Source of the DNA: Campylobacter concisus UNSWCS
Lineage (GTDB): Bacteria > Campylobacterota > Campylobacteria > Campylobacterales > Campylobacteraceae
Direction: 5' to 3'
Assembly (NCBI RefSeq): GCF_000466685.1
Contig: NZ_ANNG01000006.1
Coordinates: 1-64,000, forward strand
DNA length: 64,000 nt
Every line of letters begins with the position of its first letter. The first letter of the stretch is position 1. Of this stretch, positions 9,033-18,166 are shown piece after piece. The position numbers and the translations under genes are program-made. The notes beneath the pieces are model-generated. The model was given only the letters and a program-made list of their open reading frames with translations, ran no database searches and was not told where the DNA came from.

Positions 9033-9740
9033 ATGGCTTCAGTTTCAGATATAACTACACAAACAACGCAGCAAAAAAACGCCGAGAAAAAGGCAAAAGC
9101 AAGACAAGACGCTGCAGCTAGCACAGGAACTAATCCAAATGGACAGCTTGATAAAGATGCATTTATGAAGCTACTTTTGACAGAGCTTCAGTACCAAGAC
9201 CCAACAAGCCCTATGGATACTGAAAAGATGCTAACGCAAACTAGCCAACTAGCATCAGTCGAGATGCAAGAGAACACAAACAAAGCGATGAAAGAGCTAG
9301 TAAGTCAGCTAAAGTCAAACGCAAATGCCTACGCTATCTCAGCCCTTGGCAAGATGGTCTCAACTGGCTCAAATGCAGTCACGCTAACAGATGAGAAAAA
9401 AGATGCAAAATTTGCGCTTTATTTTAAAACAGATCTTGCAAATGGCAAAATCGAGATCAAAAACGCAAATGGTCAAGTTGTAAGAACAACTGATCTAAAC
9501 GAGACAAATGCAGGCGTTCATAACCTAGCTTGGGACGGCAAAGACGCGTCTGGCAACCAAGTGCCAAATGGCTCATATACCATTTCGGCAACTTACACTG
9601 GCAAAGATGGCAAAGAGTACAAAACACAAATAGGCAACTACCCAGTCGAGGCGGTGAAATTTGTAGATGGCAAGGCTATGATGAAAGTAGCTGGCGAATA
9701 CGTTTCTATGGATAAAGTATCTGAATACTACGAGGGCTAA
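9033..9740 (+). CDS. flgD: Flagellar hook capping protein FlgD
   Basis: The 235-residue protein contains the FlgD N-terminal signature KDAFMKLLLTELQYQDPTSP (residues about 46-65) followed by MDTEKMLTQTSQLASVEM, and a C-terminal FLN/Tudor-like region with the NPNG-type WDGKDASGNQVPNGSY motif. FlgD caps the growing hook while FlgE subunits polymerise. A GGAGAG ribosome site precedes the ATG, and the gene lies between fliK and flgE in one operon. Confidence 0.96.
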   Translation: MASVSDITTQTTQQKNAEKKAKARQDAAASTGTNPNGQLDKDAFMKLLLTELQYQDPTSPMDTEKMLTQTSQLASVEMQENTNKAMKELVSQLKSNANAYAISALGKMVSTGSNAVTLTDEKKDAKFALYFKTDLANGKIEIKNANGQVVRTTDLNETNAGVHNLAWDGKDASGNQVPNGSYTISATYTGKDGKEYKTQIGNYPVEAVKFVDGKAMMKVAGEYVSMDKVSEYYEG

Positions 9741-9745
9741 AAGCC

Positions 9746-11347
9746 ATGATGAGAGGTTTTTACAACGGGGTTAGCGGCATCAAGACGCAAAGCTTTGGCA
9801 TGGATGTTTGGTCAAACAACATCTCAAACATAAACAATGTCGGTTTCAAAGCTTCAATCCCTGAGTTTAAAAATTTAATAAACCAAAACCTAGTCTCAGC
9901 AGGAAGTGGCCCAACTAGCGATCAAGTGGGACTTGGAGCTACCAAACAAACGACTGCACTTGACATGTCAAATGGTAGCTTTCAAAGCACTGATAACAAC
10001 TTTGACCTTGCCATAGGAGGAGATGGCTTCTTTGGCGTTGTCGATAAAACAGGTAAAAACTACTACACAAGAACAGGCACTTTTGACATAGATGCGGCTG
10101 GAAATTTAGTAGATACTAGGGGAAATTTACTCCTTGGCACGCTTGCAAATTTCACTCCAACCACGCCAAGTGCGAGCGCTCTTAAAAAATATGGTCAAAC
10201 CTCAAGCGCCCCACAAGCTTACACGGTCTCGCAAGAGGAGCTAAGTCTGGGCGATCCTGGCTCGCAAAAGGGCATAACACTGCCTCATTTTTTATTTATG
10301 CCAGCTGAGGCCACTACAAACATCAGCCTAAAAGGCAACCTAAACTCAAGCCGCATAACAGATAAAAAAACGACAGCCCTTGAGGCTAGCGAATACGCCT
10401 ACACGCTTGATAATACAAACAAGACGATCTCACTAAACGGACAGATCCCGCTAAGTACCACATCACTTGGCGCAAAAGCTGGTGACAGCGTGGTCGTAAA
10501 AGTAAAAGACGGCGATGGTAAATTTAGCGAGTTTTCAACCACACTTGAGGGTGACGGCACTTGGCAGATAAACGACAAGAGCCTTAAATTTATGGATTTT
10601 GCAAATTTAGAGGTAAATGCTGAAGTCACCTCGCTCGTTGAAGTGCCAAACAAAGAGAAACTAACCTCTGACATCTACAACGCAGACGGCACAAAGAGCC
10701 TAGTTACTATAAATTTAACCAAGCAGATCCCACAAGCTGGCGACCAGACTATCTGGGACGCGGTGGCAACGATAACTGATGCTAGCGGAGCCGTGCAAAA
10801 TACGGCAATGGGCTCGCTTACATTTAATGGCAGTGGCAGGCTTGTCACAAATACACTAACGAGCGTTGGCGGCGTAAATTTAAACTTCGAGGGCGACGGC
10901 GATGCGGATGTTTATAACGGAATGATGAGCTCAGCAAATGCCAGAAAAGACTTCAACATAAAAAGAGATGGCTACGCTGAGGGGCTTTTATCAAAATATA
11001 GCGTCGATGATCGTGGAAACATCATGGCAAATTTCGACAATACGCGAGCATTTCCAGTGGCAAAAGTAGCCCTTTATCACTTCATAAACGACCAGGGCGT
11101 GGCAAAGGTTGGTGACAATCTCTATGAAGCAACAGCCAACTCTGGCGAGCCATTTTTTTACAAAAACAAGGCTGGCGAAACCGTTTATGGGGCGCAAATT
11201 TTGGCAAACAAGCTTGAGATGAGTAACGTCGATCTTGGTCAAGCACTAAGCGAGGTGATCGTCACGCAAAAGGCCTACGAAGCGAGCGCAAAAAGCATCA
11301 CGACAAGCGACGAGATGATACAAACTGCTATCCAGATGAAGAAATAA
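9746..11347 (+). CDS. flgE: Flagellar hook protein FlgE
   Basis: The 533-residue protein starts MMRGFYNGVSGIKTQSFG and has the rod/hook motif NNISNINNVGFKAS (residues about 28-41), a variable middle domain and a C-terminal helix ending in TTSDEMIQTAIQMKK. These terminal heptad helices form the D0 core of hook filaments. At 533 residues it is longer than the roughly 400 of enteric FlgE, as expected for campylobacters. It closes the sigma-54 operon and is followed by a strong terminator. ATG codons at 9746 and 9749 are both possible starts. Confidence 0.94.
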   Translation: MMRGFYNGVSGIKTQSFGMDVWSNNISNINNVGFKASIPEFKNLINQNLVSAGSGPTSDQVGLGATKQTTALDMSNGSFQSTDNNFDLAIGGDGFFGVVDKTGKNYYTRTGTFDIDAAGNLVDTRGNLLLGTLANFTPTTPSASALKKYGQTSSAPQAYTVSQEELSLGDPGSQKGITLPHFLFMPAEATTNISLKGNLNSSRITDKKTTALEASEYAYTLDNTNKTISLNGQIPLSTTSLGAKAGDSVVVKVKDGDGKFSEFSTTLEGDGTWQINDKSLKFMDFANLEVNAEVTSLVEVPNKEKLTSDIYNADGTKSLVTINLTKQIPQAGDQTIWDAVATITDASGAVQNTAMGSLTFNGSGRLVTNTLTSVGGVNLNFEGDGDADVYNGMMSSANARKDFNIKRDGYAEGLLSKYSVDDRGNIMANFDNTRAFPVAKVALYHFINDQGVAKVGDNLYEATANSGEPFFYKNKAGETVYGAQILANKLEMSNVDLGQALSEVIVTQKAYEASAKSITTSDEMIQTAIQMKK

Positions 11348-11363
11348 TCCTTAAAGTAAATTT

Positions 11364-11386
11364 GGGCGAGCAATCGCCCTATTTTA
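11364..11386 (+). terminator. Rho-independent terminator after flgE
   Basis: Stem GGGCGA (11364-11369) and TCGCCC (11374-11379) with loop GCAA, followed by TATTTTAT. It starts 16 bases past the flgE stop and ends the fliK-flgD-flgE transcript. Confidence 0.85.
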
Positions 11387-11512
11387 TAACTTTAAATTTA
11401 CTTTATACCTTTCAAATCCCCTAAAATACTTACTTTTCTCTAAATATAGCAATATAATTTTAAGCGTGCTGGTTATAAAATTCATTTAATTTCTTTTTTT
11501 AAGGATTGTCAA

Positions 11513-12082
11513 ATGAAAATGCTATTTTTAGCCCCAGTGCTAGCTTGTAGTCTTGCCTTTGGTGCTGATGTGATCGCAAAAGATGCAAACATAACACTTG
11601 ATGGCAAGATGATCGGTAAGATCGAGGTTTTAACGCCAGTTGAAGTCTTAGAAAAAGGCGATAAAACGAGTAAGATCAAGGTTAGTGGTGTAGTGTCGGC
11701 AAACTACTTGGCTCAGCTTCAAAGAAGCGTAGAAGATCCTGAAGTTTTTGTAGCTTTTGATGACGAGAGCGAGGCAAATTTCAAAAAAGTAAAAGATCTT
11801 GAAGATGACTACGGCGAGGTTTGGTATCAAGTTGATGGGCTTTATGAAGTGCCAAATGACGCGCTTGGTGGCAACCAAAAAGAGCTTTACGCAAAGGCTA
11901 AGAAAATTTACGAAGAGACCTGCTCAGCATGCCACAGACTGCACGAGCCAAACAGCTTTACAGCTGCTCAGTGGCCAGCAAATTTATCTGGCATGGTTGA
12001 TGCGAAATTTGTCGCACTTGACGAAACTGACCTAAATTTAGTGCTTAAATACCTACAACACAATGCCAAAAAAGTAAAATAA
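11513..12082 (+). CDS. Periplasmic monoheme cytochrome c, partner of the TMAO/DMSO-type reductase
   Basis: The 189-residue product has a Sec signal peptide (cleavage probably after SLAFGA) and one covalent heme site, CSACH, at residues 137-141, followed by a class I-like tail with W-P-A-NLSGM that may supply the distal Met ligand. The N-terminal 110 residues precede the heme domain and are not a standard cytochrome fold. It lies 20 bases upstream of the molybdenum reductase gene, the same pairing I recall in C. jejuni (Cj0265c-Cj0264c), where the cytochrome passes electrons to the reductase. Confidence 0.88.
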   Translation: MKMLFLAPVLACSLAFGADVIAKDANITLDGKMIGKIEVLTPVEVLEKGDKTSKIKVSGVVSANYLAQLQRSVEDPEVFVAFDDESEANFKKVKDLEDDYGEVWYQVDGLYEVPNDALGGNQKELYAKAKKIYEETCSACHRLHEPNSFTAAQWPANLSGMVDAKFVALDETDLNLVLKYLQHNAKKVK

Positions 12083-12102
12083 ATTTTCATAAGGGAGAAA
12101 AT

Positions 12103-14544
12103 ATGAAAAGACGAGATTTTATAAAATTTTCTGCACTTGCTGCCACAGCGGCGCAGGCAAACAAGATAGAGGGCGTAACAAAGACCATTTTTGACCAAAA
12201 CAAAACCTTTGGCGCAAATAGATTTGGGCTATTTTGGGCAAATACCAACTCAAACCAAATCGTCTCTGTTGATCCATTTGAGGGCGATAAATTCCCAAAT
12301 ACTATGAACAACAGCTTACCAGACCTCATCCAAAATGAAAGCCGCGTGCTCTATCCATACGTAAGAAAGAGCTACCTAAAGGCAAAGGGCGCAGCAAAGA
12401 GCGAGCTTCGTGGCAAAGAGGAATTTGTGCGCGTTAACTGGGAGACTGCACTTGATCTAGCAGCAAAAGCCTTAAAAGAAAATTTTGATAAGTATGGCCC
12501 TGAGAGCATCTACGGCGAGTGCTACTGGTGGGGCGGTAGCGGCAAGATCAGCTGGGGTAGGACTGTTGGTCACAGGATGCTAAAAGTGCTTGGCGGATAT
12601 GTAGAAGAGAGCGGCGACTACTCAACGGGTGCTGGCCTTGTTATCATGCTTCACGTCCTAGGCAACAGCGCCGTTTATGATGCTCCGACAAAGTGGGAGG
12701 CTATCGCTAAAAACGCTAAAAATGTTGTATTTTGGGGCACTGACCCACTTGTAACTGATCAAATTTCATGGCAACCACCAACACATGATGGCTATCTTGG
12801 CATCAAAAAGATAAAAGAGGCAGGCATAAAAACTTATAGCGTTTGCGTCTTTAAAAACGACACCACAAGATACCTTGACTCTGAAGCTATCATCGTTCGT
12901 CCAAATACCGACGTAGCAATGATGCTTGGCATGTGCCACTATCTATATGAAAACAAGCTTTATGACGAAGAATTTATCAAAAAATACACAGTTGGCTTTA
13001 ATAAATTTAAAGACTACCTGCTTGGCACAACCGACAAGGTAGTCAAAGATATCAACTGGGCTAGCAAAATTTGCGGAGTAAAAGCTGAGGATATCGCAAA
13101 ATTTGCAACAGCACTTGCAAAAGAGCCAAGCGTCATCATCGCAGGCAGATCACTTCAAAGACAAGATCACGGCGAGATGAGCTTTTGGGGTATCGTAACA
13201 CTTAGTGCGATGCTAGGTCAGATAGGCAAAGAGGGTCTTGGATTTGAGTTTAACCTCAACTACGCAAATGGCGCTACAGACAAGATCGCTCCGTCGCTAA
13301 AAGGCATCAGCACCAGCATCAGCGAGAAATACGACAACGTAGATGGCGCTCCTTGGAAGAAATTTAAAAACGTCACCATCCCATCTTCAAGATCGATCGA
13401 GGCTTTGCAAAACCCTGGCAAAGAGATAGACTATGACGGCTCAAAGATCAAGCTCCCACACATGAGAGTGGCTTACATGGCGTCTGGATCGATGTTTACA
13501 AGGCATCAGGACGTAAATAACGCCGTAAAAGCGTGGCGTAAATTTGACACCGTGATAACTGCTGAGCCATTTTGGACAAGCACAGCAAAACTAAGCGACA
13601 TCGTCTTGCCAGTAGCCCTTGAAGTCGAGAGAAATGACATCAACCAAAGCGTGCCTACAAACGAGTACATCGTGGCTTACAAGCCTGTCGTAGAGCCTAT
13701 GGGCGAGAGCAGGAGTGACTACTGGATCTGCTCACAAATCTGCAAACGCTGGGGCAGAGAAGAGGTCTTTACAGAGGGCAAAGATGAGCTTGGCTGGGCG
13801 AAAGAATTTTACGCAGACGCAGCCGAGCAAGCCAAAGGCATAAATGTCAAGATGCCAAGCTTTGATGAGTTTTGGAAAGAGGGATATGTTAGATTTGAGC
13901 AAGATGACGAAGCGAGCAGATACTACACAAGACTTAGCGCTTTTAGAGAAAACCCTCACAAAAACCGCCTAGGCACGCCATCTGGCAAGATAGAGCTCTA
14001 CTCTCCAACTATCGCTAAATTTGGCTACAAAGACTTTGCGCCGCACGTTGCTTGGATCGAGCCGTTTGAGTGGCTTGGCAGCGAAAAAGCCAAAAAGTAT
14101 CCATTTAGCGTCACAACCCCACACTCAAGATATCGCCTCCACTCACAGCTAAATAACTCAATAATCAGAAACTACGCTGAGGTGAGCGCTAGAGAGCCAA
14201 TGCTAATAAACGTAAATGACGCCAAAGCAAAAGGCATCGCAACTGGCGACGTGGTGAGAGTATTTAACGACAGGGGCGAAATTTTGGTCGGCGCGCTTGT
14301 CACTGACATCATCCCAGAGCACGTCATCGCCATCTGCGAGGGTGCGTGGTACGATCCTGAAGTGCTAGGCGAAAAGAGCCTTTGCAAACACGGCTGCGTC
14401 AATGTCCTAACTCGCGACAAAGGCACATCTAGCATCGCTCAAAGCAACTGCGGACACACGATCCTTGTAAATTTAGAAAAATACAAAGGCGAGATCAAGC
14501 CGATCACTGCGTTTTCTAAACCAAAAATTTTACAGTCACTGTAA
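12103..14544 (+). CDS. torA: TMAO/DMSO-type molybdopterin reductase (TorA/BisC family)
   Basis: The 813-residue protein starts with a Tat signal, RRDFIKFSALAATAAQA, so it is folded with its cofactor before export to the periplasm. The region YGECYWWGGSGKISWGRTVG (residues about 140-159) matches the DMSO-reductase family segment whose serine ligates molybdenum, and no N-terminal Fe-S cysteine cluster is visible. The C-terminal part has the molydopterin dinucleotide-binding domain. In C. jejuni the homologous enzyme reduces S- and N-oxides such as TMAO and DMSO as terminal acceptors. Electrons should come from the cytochrome c encoded just upstream. The exact substrate is inferred. Confidence 0.9.
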   Translation: MKRRDFIKFSALAATAAQANKIEGVTKTIFDQNKTFGANRFGLFWANTNSNQIVSVDPFEGDKFPNTMNNSLPDLIQNESRVLYPYVRKSYLKAKGAAKSELRGKEEFVRVNWETALDLAAKALKENFDKYGPESIYGECYWWGGSGKISWGRTVGHRMLKVLGGYVEESGDYSTGAGLVIMLHVLGNSAVYDAPTKWEAIAKNAKNVVFWGTDPLVTDQISWQPPTHDGYLGIKKIKEAGIKTYSVCVFKNDTTRYLDSEAIIVRPNTDVAMMLGMCHYLYENKLYDEEFIKKYTVGFNKFKDYLLGTTDKVVKDINWASKICGVKAEDIAKFATALAKEPSVIIAGRSLQRQDHGEMSFWGIVTLSAMLGQIGKEGLGFEFNLNYANGATDKIAPSLKGISTSISEKYDNVDGAPWKKFKNVTIPSSRSIEALQNPGKEIDYDGSKIKLPHMRVAYMASGSMFTRHQDVNNAVKAWRKFDTVITAEPFWTSTAKLSDIVLPVALEVERNDINQSVPTNEYIVAYKPVVEPMGESRSDYWICSQICKRWGREEVFTEGKDELGWAKEFYADAAEQAKGINVKMPSFDEFWKEGYVRFEQDDEASRYYTRLSAFRENPHKNRLGTPSGKIELYSPTIAKFGYKDFAPHVAWIEPFEWLGSEKAKKYPFSVTTPHSRYRLHSQLNNSIIRNYAEVSAREPMLINVNDAKAKGIATGDVVRVFNDRGEILVGALVTDIIPEHVIAICEGAWYDPEVLGEKSLCKHGCVNVLTRDKGTSSIAQSNCGHTILVNLEKYKGEIKPITAFSKPKILQSL

Positions 14545-14550
14545 ATTTCT

Positions 14551-14580
14551 AAATTTAGCCCTCGCTTGGGGGCTAAATTT
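14551..14580 (+). terminator. Hairpin after torA
   Basis: An 11-base perfect stem, AAATTTAGCCC (14551-14561) and GGGCTAAATTT (14570-14580), encloses an 8-base loop and begins 6 bases after the stop. A T-rich run (TGCTGTTTTT) comes about ten bases later. It probably ends the cytochrome-torA transcript. Confidence 0.7.
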
Positions 14581-14639
14581 GATCATTTGCTGTTTTTAAT
14601 CAAAATCATCTTGTGGTTGTTTAAATTTGACCCATAGTT

Positions 14640-16000
14640 AGTCTAATCAACCTGCCATAAGGCGCTAAATATCACTTATCAGAAATAACAGCTGGCGCTA
14701 GAATTTATCTATGAAACCAAAAACGATCACTACTAAATTTACATTTTCGTAAATTTAGGCACGCTTTATTGTCTAAACAAAAGGCCACTACGCAAACAAA
14801 TTTCTATATCTTTAAAAAGGCAAACTACTATCTAAAAGCGCTTTTAGATCAAGCTGATTGCTGAGTAAATTTCGAAGCAAGTGTAAATTTGGCTAAAAAT
14901 TTGCTAGTAAAATTTTAGATTTAAGTCCGATACTACTAAATTTCATCGTAAATTTTCATGCTACTAAGTTTTTTCGTTAAATTTAATTAGAGCAGAGCAA
15001 TCAACCAACTCCATTATCGCTAGCTCTTAAAACACTGCCGCCAGCTCAAGGCAACCATTTTTCTAACAGCCCAAATTTATAATTAACTCTGTTTTTACTC
15101 TTTAAATTTAGCTCAAGATATAAAATTTGGCTCCTGAGATAGTTAAATTTGGTCGTAAATTCTATGTTATTAAAAATTTTGATGAGAATACATCAACTAT
15201 AACCAACTGTGTTGTCGATAGCCACAAGCAATGCCCCCGCACATAATATCAGCATTTTCTAGTAGTTTAAATTTATTACTTCTTTTTGTAAATTTACCCT
15301 GTTTTATCTTTTTAAATTTAGCTCACGAAATGGTTAAATTTAGGCGTAAATTTCTATTTATAGTTAAACTAGTAAGCGCATATCAAACGTAACTATCCAC
15401 CATTATCACGATCTATCAAGGCATTGAGAACATAAACCATAAAAAAGCATCTTTTCTGATAGCTCAAATTTAGCGCTTTCGTTGTAAATTTGATCTCTTT
15501 TTTAAGTATCGTAGCTTCTAAAATTTAAACCACAGCAAACAAATTTAGCCATAAATTTCTATCTCATTTGGTTTTGTAGTTAAATTTAGTGGGCATATCA
15601 ACCACAACCAACTTTATGCTACATTGATAAACCTTGCCATTATACAACCCATAAAAAGCCGTCTTTACCCGATAATTTTACCGCCCACCTTTCAAATTTG
15701 GCTTATTTTATTATTTGAAATCACAGCGTCCAAATTTTTAAATTTAAACCCAAAAAACTAGATTTAGCCCTAAAATTTTATGTTTTTAGACTTTACGACT
15801 AATTGCCACAAACCGCACAAGAATATGCTTATCTAATAGTTCAAATAGACTACCTCTATTGTATTTTAAGCATCGCGTCCTTAACGTTTTTAAATTTTAT
15901 GCCCAAAATGACTAAATTTAGCCCCCCCTAGATTTTTAAAATTTGCGCTCAAATTTAGCAATAGTGCCTAGTCTGCAACCAACCGATCTTTCTATCCCCC
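14640..16000. repeat. Degenerate tandem repeat tract, units about 175-215 bases
   Basis: No gene is visible between torA and the tRNA cluster. A weak but regular pattern appears instead. An ATCAAC-type anchor recurs at 14646, 15000, 15192, 15382 and 15597, with weaker forms at 15801 and 15976. A second anchor close to TAAATTTCTAT recurs about 152-170 bases after the first, near 14798, 15154, 15343, 15550 and 15767. Between anchors, blocks such as ctgatagctcaaattta and the ttttaaatttagc element recur in altered form. Units differ widely, so the array is old. The tract is also packed with AAATTT. No encoded product or known repeat family is recognised. Confidence 0.6.
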
Positions 16001-16311
16001 ACTGATCGATCTTGTTTAAGCCAAAAGCGCGTTATTAAACTCATCAAAAATGGCTCAAAATAGCTCATCAAGCCGACCAACACGCGTCTTTAAGCGTTAC
16101 TAAAAACGGCAGTTTCAACACACTACCGCACTTGCTCTAGGTTTTTATTATCTATTTGTTTCTAATGGCGTAAGAATTTGATCTATAAATTTTATAAATT
16201 TAATGCAGATCGTTTGATAAATGAAAATTTCTACTAAATTTTAAATAAGCAAATTTGATAAATTCAAATGAAAATTGAGTTTTTTGGGGATTTTAAAAAG
16301 ATTTAAAAAGA

Positions 16312-16396
16312 TGGTGCGGATGAGAGGACTTGAACCTCCACGCCGTGGGGCACCAGATCCTAAGTCTGGCGTGTCTGCCAATTTCACCACATCCGC
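16312..16396 (-). tRNA. tRNA-Leu (anticodon TAG)
   Basis: The minus strand folds as a class II tRNA with acceptor stem GCGGATG/CATCCGC, anticodon stem CCAGA/TCTGG with loop CTTAGGA (anticodon TAG), a long variable arm and an encoded CCA. It is the last of five tRNA genes in the cluster. Confidence 0.95.
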
Positions 16397-16410
16397 ACAA
16401 CAATAATAAG

Positions 16411-16487
16411 TGGTACGCCCATCAGGATTCGAACCTGAGGCCTACGGCTTAGAAGGCCGTTGCTCTATCCAGCTGAGCTATGAGCGC
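16411..16487 (-). tRNA. tRNA-Arg (anticodon TCT)
   Basis: Anticodon stem ACGGC/GCCGT surrounds loop CTTCTAA (anticodon TCT, reading AGA/AGG). The T arm GGTTCGAATCC and an encoded CCA are present. The first acceptor pair would be G-U. AGA is the favoured Arg codon in nearby genes. Confidence 0.94.
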
Positions 16488-16502
16488 ATAAAGTCTTTTA
16501 AG

Positions 16503-16579
16503 TGGCGCGCCCGATAGGAGTCGAACCCATAACCTACAGATCCGAAGTCTGTCGCTCTATCCAATTGAGCTACGAGCGC
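16503..16579 (-). tRNA. tRNA-Arg (anticodon TCG)
   Basis: Acceptor stem GCGCTCG pairs with CGGGCGC, anticodon stem ACAGA/TCTGT holds loop CTTCGGA (anticodon TCG), and CCA is encoded. It sits directly upstream (in transcription) of the other tRNA-Arg gene. Confidence 0.94.
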
Positions 16580-16585
16580 CCAAAA

Positions 16586-16663
16586 TGGGGTGAGTGATGG
16601 GAATCGAACCCACGACCCTCAGGACCACAATCTGATGCTCTAACCGACTGAGCTACACTCACC
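16586..16663 (-). tRNA. tRNA-His (anticodon GTG)
   Basis: The loop TTGTGGT carries anticodon GTG. The extra G(-1) typical of bacterial tRNA-His is encoded and can pair with C73. The innermost anticodon-stem pair is an A-C mismatch. CCA is encoded. Confidence 0.94.
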
Positions 16664-16671
16664 ATTTAACA

Positions 16672-16749
16672 TGGTCGGGGTGAAAGGATTCGAACCTTCG
16701 GCCCTCTGGTCCCAAACCAGATGCGCTAACCAGACTGCGCTACACCCCG
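16672..16749 (-). tRNA. tRNA-Pro (anticodon TGG)
   Basis: Acceptor stem CGGGGTG/CACCCCG, anticodon stem TCTGG/CCAGA with loop TTTGGGA (anticodon TGG), and encoded CCA. It is the first gene of the Pro-His-Arg-Arg-Leu cluster, whose members are only 6 to 16 bases apart and are probably processed from one transcript. Confidence 0.95.
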
Positions 16750-16913
16750 CCTGAGTCGTGTTTGTAAGTTTATGCCACTACCTCATTAAAAAGTCGCATT
16801 GTATCTAAAAATGTTATTGTTGTCAAGAAAAAATTAGTTTTGGACTTTATTTTTATAAATTTTCAAGAATTAAGTGTAAATTTCAGACTTTAAAGCTTTT
16901 GGTAAAAATCTAG

Positions 16914-17384
16914 CTAAAAAACGATTCGAGCAGCACTAAAGCTGATATGAGCTGGCAATGCTCCTTGTGCTGGCTTTATCATGGTCTGACTAAAGCGCTT
17001 AAATTCTGGAGCTTCCCAAAGCTTTTTACATAAGCCTTGCTCGCTGATATCTACTCCCAAGCAGCTTTGGTCTGCAACAAAGAATTTTAATGAAATACAC
17101 CTTTCATTTTTGGCAAAAAAGCCAAGATCACCAGAGCTATCCACAACCCCAGCATTTGTCATCTCTTTAAATTTAACTTTATTGTTTGTAGTATCAAGGG
17201 CTAGTTTGCCTTGTGATATATAGTAGGCATTTATCTCTTCTATAGCAGTTCTAATCTCCGCCATAGTCTTTACTAAGACCGCATCATCTCTTGTAGCGCT
17301 GATCCTTGGGATAGCGACCGCGGCTAATACTCCAATGACAACTATAATGAGAATTAGTTCGATCATAGTAAAAGCTTTTTTCAT
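16914..17384 (-). CDS. Type IV pilin-like/pseudopilin protein A
   Basis: The 156-residue protein begins MKKAFTMIELILIIVVIGVLAAVAIPR, a classic class III prepilin signal: cleavage before Phe5 and Glu at mature position 5, followed by the hydrophobic alpha-1 helix. Its globular part has four cysteines (CISLKFF, SC, LCKK) that could form disulfides. It resembles the neighbour at 17513-18016 strongly over the first 30-50 residues only. Such proteins form the pseudopilus of type II secretion or DNA-uptake machines; C. jejuni has a transformation system of this type. The exact machine is not shown here. Confidence 0.8.
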   Translation of the reverse strand: MKKAFTMIELILIIVVIGVLAAVAIPRISATRDDAVLVKTMAEIRTAIEEINAYYISQGKLALDTTNNKVKFKEMTNAGVVDSSGDLGFFAKNERCISLKFFVADQSCLGVDISEQGLCKKLWEAPEFKRFSQTMIKPAQGALPAHISFSAARIVF

Positions 17385-17461
17385 TACTTCATCCTTGAAT
17401 TTGAAGTTGCGAGATTATAGCTAGAATTTTTATAAATGAAAAATAAATTTTGAAATTAAGT

Positions 17462-17492
17462 TAAAAAAGAGTGGCAAGGAATTTCCTTGCCA
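17462..17492 (-). terminator. Terminator after pseudopilin B
   Basis: Read on the minus strand, TGGCAAGG and CCTTGCCA (17472-17492) form an 8-base stem around five bases, followed within three bases by a run of six Ts. It separates the two pseudopilin genes, so they are not a simple operon. Confidence 0.85.
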
Positions 17493-17512
17493 AGAATTTT
17501 GAGTTTGAAAAA

Positions 17513-18016
17513 TTAGAAAGCTACGCTAAGACCACTAACTGGGTACTCGCCAGCATCACTTGTTTGCTCTGTTGCAGCTGTACCAGCAGCTGCATTAGCA
17601 GCTAAGCCATTCCATTTAAATGTATTTTTAAGTAGCTTATCTACACCGCTATTTTTATAAATCGCAGTGCAAATACTTTCTGTCTTATCGTCACCTTGTT
17701 CTACTTTTACGTTTGCAGGTTTATTTGTCGTTGCATTATAGTTCGTTAAAGTAACTTTCAAGCATTTTTTGCCAGCTGCTAATAACTCATTGGCATTAGT
17801 TAAAGGCACATTTGTCATTTCTGATAAGGTAGCAAATTTACCTTGAGAAGTATAATAAGCGCCAACATCGCTTAGCAAAGTAGATAAGTTTGTAGCAGCT
17901 TTAGCAACTTCTGCATCATCCCTTGTTGCAGCTAGTCTTGGTATAGCGACTGCGGCTAATATACCCAAAATAACGATCACGAAGATCAACTCGATCATTG
18001 TAAAACCTTTTTTCAT
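17513..18016 (-). CDS. Type IV pilin-like/pseudopilin protein B
   Basis: The 167-residue protein begins MKKGFTMIELIFVIVILGIL, with prepilin peptidase cleavage after Gly4, Glu5 of the mature form and a hydrophobic helix ending AAVAIPRLAATRDDA. The C-terminal domain has two or more cysteines (KCLKV, SICTAIY) and an AAAGTAA low-complexity stretch. A GGAGGAACC ribosome site precedes the start. The matching N-terminus and shared TRDDA motif show it arose by duplication with the gene at 16914. Role: pseudopilus subunit, system unknown. Confidence 0.82.
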   Translation of the reverse strand: MKKGFTMIELIFVIVILGILAAVAIPRLAATRDDAEVAKAATNLSTLLSDVGAYYTSQGKFATLSEMTNVPLTNANELLAAGKKCLKVTLTNYNATTNKPANVKVEQGDDKTESICTAIYKNSGVDKLLKNTFKWNGLAANAAAGTAATEQTSDAGEYPVSGLSVAF

Positions 18017-18136
18017 GGTTCCTCCTTGAAATTTGTGTAATTCTTCTCAGATTATACAACATTTTTTTCAAAAGGCAAATAAAAACTAAATTTTTTACAA
18101 TTTAGCCGATTTGGTAGTTATGAAAAAGAATTCCGC

Positions 18137-18142
18137 TATAAT
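18137..18142 (+). promoter_or_regulatory. Likely -10 box of the peroxidase operon
   Basis: TATAAT at 18137-18142, 24 bases before the ATG at 18167, in an AT-rich context with no clear -35, as is usual for Campylobacter sigma-70 promoters. A GGAG ribosome site follows. Confidence 0.6.
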
Positions 18143-18166
18143 GACGCTTAAGAATATGGAGATTTT

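Noticed and set aside
15919-15929. A run of about seven Cs as a possible phase-variable tract
   Set aside because: It is in non-coding repeat sequence, not within or upstream of a gene, so it would switch nothing visible.
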